From Candidatus Woesearchaeota archaeon (GTDB taxonomy: Archaea; Nanobdellota; Nanobdellia; Woesearchaeales; SKIA01), in assembly GCA_007128245.1 (NCBI GenBank), contig SKXU01000026.1, positions 1 through 19,955 of the forward strand: 19,955 bases of DNA. The letters run 5' to 3'. Every line of letters begins with the position of its first letter. Position 1 is the first letter of the stretch. Of the stretch, positions 1 to 6,300 are shown piece after piece. The notes below the pieces were generated by a model, which searched no databases, was not told where the DNA came from, and worked only from the letters and a program-made list of their open reading frames with translations. The position numbers and the translations under genes were made by a program.

Positions 1-1149
1 AGTCGTTGGCTCAGTCAGCATACTTCTTGCTTCTCGTAGTTGTGTCCGTGCTTCTCGTGCGAGCGTTTGTGCTCGTTCATAGTGTTCTTCGGCAAATTGT
101 TCTCGTGCATCAGCAAGAGTACTTCGTGCGCTTGCAACAAGTGTTCGTGCTCGCTCATATTCTTCGCCATCAGCTGTTGCTCGAGCGTAGAGCGTTACTG
201 TTTGTTCATATTCTTGTCCTGCGAGGCGTAGTTCTTGAGATGCTGCTACTTCAATGCGGTCTGCTCCGATGACGGAGTCGATTGCTCCGTCTACTGCTTC
301 TTGTGCTCGGTCAGCGAGTCGTTGTCGTCGCTCTTCAAGGTTTTCTTGTACGCGCTCAAGTTGTCGCTCTAGCTGTGCATTGAGTTGCTCGCGTGCGCGG
401 TCTGCGCGCTCATCGACTGCTTCTTGTGCTCGCTCGTTGCGTTCTCTGATTCTTTCTTGGAGGGCTTGTTCTCGTGCTTCAAGGACTGCTGCGAGCCGTG
501 TGCGTGCATCCACTGCAGCATCTACTTCAGCCATCTCCTCTTCTGTGAGTTCTCCTTGGGCTCGTGCTTGTGTGCGTGCGTTTTGTCTGCGCTCTTCTGC
601 TCGCTGATCAACGGCTTCAAGTCTTTCTGCGATGCGTGCAAAGACTTCTCTGAGGTGATCGATTTGCTCTTCGCTCATACGGTCTTCTTGTCGCTCAAGG
701 ATGCCTTGGTGTACTCGAGTAACGTGCTCGAGTTGTGTTTGTGCTCGTACACGAATTTCTGCTGCTCGCTCCATGCGCTCTTGTGCTTCGCCGTTTCCTT
801 CGACGCGCTCAAGTGCTCGCTCTGCAATCTCGATGTTTCTCTCGTGTGCTCGGGCTGCGCGGTCTGCTCCGCGCTCATCGCCTGCTTCTGCTCGCTCGCG
901 TAGTTCAGCAAGTCTTCTTTCGGAGATTTCCAGTGCGTGTTCTGCTCGTCGCTCTTGGTTGCGCTCAAGATTGAGTCGCAGTCTGTCAAGTGCGTTTTGC
1001 AAGCCGTAAAAGAGTCCGTTTGGATTTCTTTCTGCTCGCATCTCTTCTATGCGCTCATCGAGTTCAGCGCTTATTTCTGTGTGCGTGTCTGCGAGTGCCA
1101 GTGGCATTAGTGCAAACAGCGCCATCATGAGTAGTGCGTATCTTTTCAT
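1..1149 (-). CDS. Exported coiled-coil protein with DUF5667-like region (3' end beyond window)
   Basis: The frame is open from an ATG at 1149 to the window edge (383 codons, no stop), so the C-terminus is missing. Residues 1-20 (MKRYALLMMALFALMPLALA) form a signal peptide. Residues about 40-110 (NPNGLFYGLQNALDRLRL, then RAEHALEISERRLAELRERAEAGD) match from memory the pattern of DUF5667, a family of exported helical proteins common in archaea and of unknown function. The rest is almost pure charged helix rich in Glu, Arg, Ala and Gln, with many ERA/RAxEA units and no Cys, so it is likely a long coiled coil outside the membrane. A GAGGT ribosome-binding site lies 7 nt before the ATG. A TATA-like AATATATTAAAT lies about 75 nt upstream. 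The gene follows the membrane winged-helix gene on the same strand, which may sense or control it (inference). Gene call strong, function unknown. Confidence 0.85.
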   Translation of the reverse strand, partial: MKRYALLMMALFALMPLALADTHTEISAELDERIEEMRAERNPNGLFYGLQNALDRLRLNLERNQERRAEHALEISERRLAELRERAEAGDERGADRAARAHERNIEIAERALERVEGNGEAQERMERAAEIRVRAQTQLEHVTRVHQGILERQEDRMSEEQIDHLREVFARIAERLEAVDQRAEERRQNARTQARAQGELTEEEMAEVDAAVDARTRLAAVLEAREQALQERIRERNERAQEAVDERADRAREQLNAQLERQLERVQENLEERRQRLADRAQEAVDGAIDSVIGADRIEVAASQELRLAGQEYEQTVTLYARATADGEEYERARTLVASARSTLADAREQFAEEHYERAQTLAREARTQLREARSMLTEPTT

Positions 1150-1156
1150 ATAGTGT

Positions 1157-1161
1157 ACCTC
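1157..1161 (-). promoter_or_regulatory. Shine-Dalgarno site GAGGT
   Basis: Minus strand GAGGT lies 7 nt before the ATG at 1149 and supports that start. A strong site is notable here because most other transcription-unit first genes in the window appear leaderless. Confidence 0.5.
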
Positions 1162-1218
1162 GCCCCTCACGTGCTATGTGCTGTGAGGAGCCTCTACGAG
1201 CGTTATGACTCGAGAAGT

Positions 1219-1230
1219 ATTTAATATATT
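1219..1230 (-). promoter_or_regulatory. Probable TATA box for the DUF5667-like gene
   Basis: Minus strand reads AATATATTAAAT, an A/T-rich archaeal TATA-like stretch in a GC-richer spacer. Transcription would start near 1198, leaving a leader of about 50 nt that holds the GAGGT ribosome-binding site at 1157-1161. Inference from position and composition only. Confidence 0.45.
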
Positions 1231-1262
1231 CGTGATACAGGGTGCAACAAGGTGAAACAGCG

Positions 1263-2042
1263 CTACTTGAGTCGTATGCGGTTTGTGTTTCCGTGTGGTA
1301 TCTTCTCAATAATTCCTTTTTGCTCGAGATTGCGAAGTTTTCGTGACACCTTCACTTTTGTAAGTCCACTTTTGTGCACGAGGTCGTTTTGCCACAGGCC
1401 GTCTGCTGGCGCGTCAAGCAGTATTTTCACAAGGGATTTTTCTGCTCCGTATAAGTTCATGGTCTTTTGCTGGACACGTCTTTTTAGGCGAGTTGCGACG
1501 ATAAGGATACTGATTGCCACCAAGAATAATCCTCCTGCCATCATAAGTGCCAAAGGAGTGCTGCGTGGCGGGTCGTAGCGTACAAAAATTGCGCGTGCTG
1601 GTTCGAGCTCGTCTCCCGTCCAGACAAAACTCATACGTTCTCCATCTGTGTGCGCTGTTGATGGTCGCGGGTGAATGCTGGGGTTCGGGTGTGTGAGTGG
1701 CACATCAAGCACTGCGCGTGCAGCAAGCATCACCGTAACGGTGTCAATCTGCGTGGGTATGCGTGAGAGATCCACCACGAAATAGGGTCTTCGTATTCCT
1801 TCGATGTGCAGTTGCGAGGTGTACGTGATGACTCCTGAGGTGTTCATCGTTATTCGCGTGGCACTCGCAGACTCACCGTTTATAGTCACGTCTCTTGCGT
1901 CTTGCGGGAGGATGAAGGTTCTTGGCTCGTCAATTTCCACCACGTAAGTGGCTTGCGTGTCGGGTTGGTCAAGAACAAATGTGATGTTCGTCTGTGCCGC
2001 GATGAGCAGCGGCGTCAAAATCAGTATCCATAAGATGCGCAT
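1263..2042 (-). CDS. Membrane-anchored winged-helix (wHTH) protein
   Basis: A 259-aa protein. Residues 1-16 (MRILWILILTPLLIAA) form a signal peptide. An extracytoplasmic beta-rich domain follows (about 17-160, threonine/valine-rich strands), then one membrane helix at about 163-185 (LALMMAGGLFLVAISILIV). A basic stop-transfer stretch (RLKRRVQQK) precedes a cytoplasmic winged helix at about 196-259, with LWQNDLVHKSGLTKVKVSRK as the recognition region and RNLEQKGIIEK as the wing. This layout (outside sensor, single helix, inside MarR/ArsR-like wHTH) is a recurrent class of archaeal one-component membrane regulators. The start is supported by a TATA box about 25 nt upstream (leaderless). The DUF5667-like gene follows 113 nt downstream and is a candidate target or partner (inference). 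No ligand can be inferred. Confidence 0.85.
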   Translation of the reverse strand: MRILWILILTPLLIAAQTNITFVLDQPDTQATYVVEIDEPRTFILPQDARDVTINGESASATRITMNTSGVITYTSQLHIEGIRRPYFVVDLSRIPTQIDTVTVMLAARAVLDVPLTHPNPSIHPRPSTAHTDGERMSFVWTGDELEPARAIFVRYDPPRSTPLALMMAGGLFLVAISILIVATRLKRRVQQKTMNLYGAEKSLVKILLDAPADGLWQNDLVHKSGLTKVKVSRKLRNLEQKGIIEKIPHGNTNRIRLK

Positions 2043-2061
2043 CAGCGTATGGCGTGCTGGA

Positions 2062-2073
2062 GGTATTTATGTG
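2062..2073 (-). promoter_or_regulatory. TATA box of the wHTH gene (leaderless)
   Basis: Minus strand CACATAAATACC is centred about 25 nt before the ATG at 2042, so transcription should begin at or next to the start codon. It is divergent from the promoter at 2090-2098. Confidence 0.55.
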
Positions 2074-2089
2074 TAGCGCCTCCACAACG

Positions 2090-2098
2090 TTTATTAAT
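2090..2098 (+). promoter_or_regulatory. TATA box of the 2122 gene (leaderless)
   Basis: TTTATTAAT is centred about 28 nt before the ATG at 2122, consistent with a leaderless mRNA. The two divergent TATA boxes lie within 40 bp of each other, so one bound factor could affect both genes. Confidence 0.5.
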
Positions 2099-2121
2099 CG
2101 CGAGTCACTTCGTTATAAAGC

Positions 2122-2691
2122 ATGGACGTTAAGATCATTTATTCCTACATGTACAATCGCCAGCTAAACTATCACCGCTCAAAAGAGCAGGTGTATAAGC
2201 GCTTTCAAGATCTTGAAGGAAGTTGTGCTGAGCTGAACGAGCTTACTGATCGTTTCTTGCTTGATTCAATCTATAAGATGGAAGAATTTGCTGGCGAGAA
2301 GATTCCTCGTGAGGAGATTAGAATATTCATTGTTGACCGTGATCGAGGAGGGAGTTTTCATGAGCCTGTAACGTTGCAGTATGATGATGATCAAAAGTAC
2401 ATGTTTGCTGAGCTCTTGCATCTTGTCGGCCACCACCTCGTGCCTGACCGTGGCGCTTTGGGCGAGGCGAAGATAAACTTGGTTGTTGAGTCCGTGCTGC
2501 GTGCTCTCCCGCTTGATTTCTCGCGCCAGATTGCTCGTTTGCACAAAAACCAGCAAGGCCGCTACGCAGAGTATTTCCGTATCGATCCCGAGCAGTATGA
2601 TTTGTCTGAGAAATCCCTTCTAGAGCACTTCCCAAAAAAGGAGCCTAAAGAAGAAAAGCGTCCTGCGTGGGAATACGATGGCGAAGACTAA
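2122..2691 (+). CDS. Small acidic protein with degenerate zincin-like (HxxxH) motif
   Basis: A 189-aa soluble protein with no signal peptide or membrane helix. I do not recognise a named family. Residues about 97-125 contain ELLHLVGHHLVPD followed by GEAKINLVVESVL. This resembles the HExxH...E(A)xxN arrangement of small zincin metallopeptidases (ImmA/IrrE-like or SprT-like), except that the catalytic Glu of HExxH is Leu (HLVGH). The histidines and a downstream Glu that could bind metal remain. The likely outcome is a metal-binding but proteolytically inactive protein, or a chance likeness. The C-terminus (about 168-189) is charged and low-complexity. It precedes thrS by 32 nt, but thrS has its own TATA box, so coupling is weak. 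Gene call firm, function unknown. Confidence 0.8.
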   Translation: MDVKIIYSYMYNRQLNYHRSKEQVYKRFQDLEGSCAELNELTDRFLLDSIYKMEEFAGEKIPREEIRIFIVDRDRGGSFHEPVTLQYDDDQKYMFAELLHLVGHHLVPDRGALGEAKINLVVESVLRALPLDFSRQIARLHKNQQGRYAEYFRIDPEQYDLSEKSLLEHFPKKEPKEEKRPAWEYDGED

Positions 2692-2693
2692 CG

Positions 2694-2702
2694 CTTATAA
2701 AG
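2694..2702 (+). promoter_or_regulatory. TATA box of thrS (leaderless)
   Basis: CTTATAAAG begins 3 nt after the stop of the preceding gene and is centred about 26 nt before the ATG at 2724. It decides the thrS start: the upstream in-frame ATG at 2667 lies before this box and inside the previous gene. Confidence 0.6.
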
Positions 2703-2723
2703 TTCCTTTTACGCCCATGTTGT

Positions 2724-4622
2724 ATGATTACTGTCACGCTTCCTGATCAGAGCACGAAATCGTTTGAGACTCCTGTGTCACCCTTTACTGTTGCTATGAG
2801 TATTAGTGAGGGTCTTGCGCGCAACACCGTTGCTGCAAAGGTTGATGGAGTGCTTGTTGATGTCACTACCCCGCTTACACAAGATTGCTCTGTTGAGCTC
2901 ATAAAATTTGATTCTCCTGAGGGGAGAGAAGTGTTTTGGCACTCCTCAGCACACCTCCTAGCACAAGCAGTACTTCGCTTATACCCTGATGCGAAACCCA
3001 CGATTGGTCCGCCGATTGAGGATGGGTTTTACTATGACTTTGCTCACTTGCCGATTAAGCAAGAAGATCTTGAGAAGATTGAGTCTGAGATGAAAAAGAT
3101 TGCAAAAGAGAATTTTTCTGTTGAGCGCATCGAGTACTCGTCAGAAAACGAAGCCCTTGACGCATTCAAAGATAATCCGTTTAAGCAAGAAATTATTAAA
3201 GAAGCTGAAGGCGGTTTGTCTGCGTATAAGCAAGGAGAGTTTGTTGATCTGTGCCGCGGACCGCACCTGCCTCGCACAGGCATGATTAAGGCTGTCTGGC
3301 TTAACAAGTTGTCTGGCGCGTATTGGCGTGCTGACGCTGATAACGAACAACTCACCCGTATTTATGGCGTCACGTTTCCTGATAAGAAGCTGCTCTCTGA
3401 GCACAAGGAGCGTCTTGAAGAAGCCAAAAAGCGTGATCATCGTGTGCTTGGGCGCCGTCTTGATTTGTATGGTTTTGAAGATGTCAGTCCGGGAAGCCCA
3501 TTTTTTTATCCTAAAGGGGCTGTGGTGTATAATGAACTCCTCAGTTTCTTGCGCGCAGAGTATCGCGAGCGTGGATACCAAGAAGTAATCACTCCTCTCT
3601 TGTATGATAAGGCGTTGTGGGAGCAATCAGGTCACTGGGAGCATTATCGTGAGAACATGTTCTTGGTCTCTGAAGAGGGTCACGAGGCGAGTCTTAAACC
3701 CATGAATTGTCCTTCTCATTGTGTGGTCTTTAACCGCACACAGTATTCCTATCGTGAGTTGCCTGTACGCATTGCTGATTTTGCTCCACTGCATCGTAAT
3801 GAGCTGCGAGGAACACTTGGTGGATTAACGCGTGTGCGTAAGTTTTCTCAAGATGACGCACACATCTTTTGTCGTCCTGATCAGATAAAAAAAGAAATTG
3901 CTGATCTTATTTTGTTTGCGCATTACTTGTATCGTGACGTGTTTCGCATGGAGTTTAATCATGTTGAACTCTCAACTCGTCCTGAAGGATTTTTGGGCGA
4001 GATCGACACGTGGAACGCTGCGGAAGCTGCGCTTGAAGAGGCTCTTAACGAGTCGGGTGTTGATTTTGTGATTAATGAGGGCGATGGAGCGTTTTATGGT
4101 CCAAAGATCGATTTTCATATTCGTGACGCTCTTGGACGCACGTGGCAAACAGCGACGATCCAGCTAGATTTTAATTTGCCTGAGCGCTTTTCTTGTCAGT
4201 ACCTTGGCGAGGATTCGAAAAAGCATCCTGTCGTGATGATTCATCGTGCACTCCTTGGGAGTGTTGAGCGGTTTTTGGGCGTACTTGTGGAGCATTATGC
4301 GGGCAAGCTTCCATTGTGGCTCTCTCCTGTGCAGGTGCGTGTGCTCGGTATCGCTGACCGTCATCAAGCATTTGCGCAAGAAGTCGTTGACACCCTCAAT
4401 GATGCTGGTGTGCGCGCAGAAACTGATGTTCGCTCAGAAACATTAAATAAGAAGGTGCGAGAAGCCCAGCTTGATTACGTGCCGTACATTTTGGTGATTG
4501 GCGATCAAGAAGTGGACGCTCGTAGCGTGTCTGTGCGTACGCGCGATAATGTCGATCATGGTGCCAAACCGCTTGACGAGTTTGTTGCTGATGTTGTCTC
4601 TCGTATTGAGAGGAAAGAGTAG
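2724..4622 (+). CDS. thrS: Threonyl-tRNA synthetase, bacterial type
   Basis: A 632-aa protein that charges tRNA-Thr with threonine. The order is TGS domain (about 1-60), bacterial-type editing domain (HSSAH at 73-77 and CRGPH at 177-181 supply the editing-site His and Cys), class II catalytic core (about 240-530) and anticodon-binding domain (about 535-632). The zinc ligands are visible as Cys329 (PMNCPSH), His380 (DDAH) and His507 (MIHRA), close to the E. coli positions 334, 385 and 511. Motif 2 is APLHRNELRG and motif 3 is MIHRALLGSVERF. Most archaeal ThrRS carry a D-Tyr-deacylase-like editing domain instead, so this copy has a bacterial origin. The ATG at 2724 fits the TATA box. It converges with arlJ, with 6 nt between the stops. 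Confidence 0.96.
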   Translation: MITVTLPDQSTKSFETPVSPFTVAMSISEGLARNTVAAKVDGVLVDVTTPLTQDCSVELIKFDSPEGREVFWHSSAHLLAQAVLRLYPDAKPTIGPPIEDGFYYDFAHLPIKQEDLEKIESEMKKIAKENFSVERIEYSSENEALDAFKDNPFKQEIIKEAEGGLSAYKQGEFVDLCRGPHLPRTGMIKAVWLNKLSGAYWRADADNEQLTRIYGVTFPDKKLLSEHKERLEEAKKRDHRVLGRRLDLYGFEDVSPGSPFFYPKGAVVYNELLSFLRAEYRERGYQEVITPLLYDKALWEQSGHWEHYRENMFLVSEEGHEASLKPMNCPSHCVVFNRTQYSYRELPVRIADFAPLHRNELRGTLGGLTRVRKFSQDDAHIFCRPDQIKKEIADLILFAHYLYRDVFRMEFNHVELSTRPEGFLGEIDTWNAAEAALEEALNESGVDFVINEGDGAFYGPKIDFHIRDALGRTWQTATIQLDFNLPERFSCQYLGEDSKKHPVVMIHRALLGSVERFLGVLVEHYAGKLPLWLSPVQVRVLGIADRHQAFAQEVVDTLNDAGVRAETDVRSETLNKKVREAQLDYVPYILVIGDQEVDARSVSVRTRDNVDHGAKPLDEFVADVVSRIERKE

Positions 4623-4628
4623 TTCTAC

Positions 4629-6299
4629 CTAGCTTCCCATCACGATGTTTCCGAACGCCCATGCGCTCATGATGGGCACCAGCCATGAGAGGAATGCTCC
4701 TACCACGAGCATTCCTGTGAGGTCAAAGAACATTGCTTCTTTTTTTCCTCCGTCAATAAGTTTTATCATGTACGCTGATGCGATTGCGTGCACGAGTACC
4801 ATGATTCCTATGTACAGGCCTACCATGCTCATATCTACGGGTTGTATTTCTGGGAGTACTTGTGAGAAGAGCGCGCTTGCGCTTCCTACTTCGTCGTCTG
4901 CCAGTATTGCTCCTGAGAAGAGTTCTGAGAGAACGTCTGTGATGGCTGCTGCCATGTATACTGTTGCGACAAATCCTACGAGTCCTCCGTAGAGTGCTCC
5001 TCGCATTCCGCTTGCGAGTTGGAGGCGTAGTTTTCTTAGTGAGAGGAGTTTAGTGAAGTTGTCGCTGATGATTTTGCCTATTTTTTCTCCGTGTCCTCCG
5101 AGATAGATGCTTTCGCGGAAGATTTCTGTGAAGTAGTAGATCAGGTTTGATCCTGTTTCTGCTGAAAAGTATGTCCATGCCATGACTTTGTCTGATCCGA
5201 GGCGTAGTCTTCGGTACAGGTTTGTCGTCATTTCTTGTAGGACTCCAAAGTCGTGTACTTGCATTGCTCCAAGTGCTGAGGTGACTCCCCCTCCTCGTAC
5301 GTAAATCGTTCCTCCGATGGCTCTAATGAATGCCGGGTATGCTTTGTCTCGCTTGAAGATAATGTTTTCTTCTTGTATCGCAAATACTCCTACGACAAAG
5401 AGTGGTAGGCTTGCTATGGTGACGTTGATAATAAAGGTGAATGCGTTCAGCCACAGCAGTCCTCCAAAGAGTACAATGCTAATTGGCGTCATGATGTAGA
5501 GCCATCGTTGTATTTTCTTGCTTCCTTCGTCTTTGATTTTGAGTTTGTGTGCGAGTTGGTCTGAGGGGATGAATACTTTAATGAGTGTTACCAACAGTAA
5601 GTCCACAAAAATCACTGCGAGTAGGCCGTATTGTACGATAACAAGTATGCTTATTCCCATGAGAAGCGGCAATAATAGTGCTGATGCCATTGCGAAGGCG
5701 AGTGCGATGGTGATGCTGATAAAGACGTCTTGGAGTGTTTTGATGTTTTCGAGGCTTTGTTTGTATTCTGTCGCGTAGTCTTGCATGACTGCGTCTTGCT
5801 CTTCTGTGAGAAATACTTGTAGGTCTTCTCCGAAGTCGAGTACTGCTGCGAGTCTGTCCAGAAAGTCTGCGAATATTTTGCTTGCTGAAAAGCGCGCTAC
5901 TTTTCTGCATGTTTGCGCAAATCCTAGGTTCCATTCTTTTGCAAGATACAAGATTTTCTCTGCTGTCATGCTGATGTATCCGAATTGTTTTTGTGCTGAT
6001 ACGTGCGTAAACAGTTGTGATCGGTTTACATCGAGCGTGCTGATGGTTCCTGCGTAGGTGATAAACAAATGAATATTTTCTTGGATGTTGACTTTTTTCT
6101 TCTCGTATTGCAATAGCGGATAGACAAAGATGAATCCTGCTCCTATGAGCAGAAAAATGTATGGTACATACCATGGCACGGTAAATAAGAAGAGGAGGAG
6201 AAAGTATGCGATGAATGTTCCTGCGAGTACTGGCAGAGCGAATTTTATTGAGAACTCTCTTAAGTCCTCAAATCCCATCGCGTAGATCCATTGTTGCAT
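4629..6299 (-). CDS. arlJ: Archaellum membrane platform protein ArlJ (FlaJ)
   Basis: A 556-aa polytopic membrane protein of the type II secretion system F/FlaJ family. It forms the membrane platform on which the ATPase ArlI acts during archaellum assembly and rotation. Hydrophobic helices are visible at about residues 18-65 (two helices), about 190-245, about 275-310 and at the C-terminus (about 425-550). The first cytoplasmic loop (about 68-185, four-helix T2SF domain) and a second one (about 310-425) alternate with them, as in FlaJ. The gene begins 1 nt after the arlI stop, so it is translated from the same message and is the last gene of the operon. Its stop faces the thrS stop at 6 nt. 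No terminator hairpin or T-run is visible between them. Confidence 0.93.
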   Translation of the reverse strand: MQQWIYAMGFEDLREFSIKFALPVLAGTFIAYFLLLFLFTVPWYVPYIFLLIGAGFIFVYPLLQYEKKKVNIQENIHLFITYAGTISTLDVNRSQLFTHVSAQKQFGYISMTAEKILYLAKEWNLGFAQTCRKVARFSASKIFADFLDRLAAVLDFGEDLQVFLTEEQDAVMQDYATEYKQSLENIKTLQDVFISITIALAFAMASALLLPLLMGISILVIVQYGLLAVIFVDLLLVTLIKVFIPSDQLAHKLKIKDEGSKKIQRWLYIMTPISIVLFGGLLWLNAFTFIINVTIASLPLFVVGVFAIQEENIIFKRDKAYPAFIRAIGGTIYVRGGGVTSALGAMQVHDFGVLQEMTTNLYRRLRLGSDKVMAWTYFSAETGSNLIYYFTEIFRESIYLGGHGEKIGKIISDNFTKLLSLRKLRLQLASGMRGALYGGLVGFVATVYMAAAITDVLSELFSGAILADDEVGSASALFSQVLPEIQPVDMSMVGLYIGIMVLVHAIASAYMIKLIDGGKKEAMFFDLTGMLVVGAFLSWLVPIMSAWAFGNIVMGS

Positions 6300-6300
6300 C

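Noticed and set aside
385..903. A 172-aa open frame on the plus strand, rich in Cys, Leu and Ser
   Set aside because: It is the mirror of the repetitive CGA GCA / GAG CGC codons of the minus-strand coiled-coil gene, which has a signal peptide, a ribosome-binding site and an intact frame.
1..1000. Many CTCG/TGCTCG repeats that suggest a repeat array or CRISPR
   Set aside because: Spacing is irregular and in multiples of three. The repeats are biased codons of the Arg/Ala/Glu coil, with no repeat-spacer structure.
2667..2723. N-terminal extension of thrS to an earlier ATG
   Set aside because: It would overlap the preceding gene and lie upstream of the TATA box. The family N-terminus (MITVTLPDQ) fits the ATG at 2724.
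5578..6174. A 198-aa minus-strand frame inside arlJ
   Set aside because: It is a basic, His/Arg/Ser-rich shadow of the arlJ frame with no recognisable domain.
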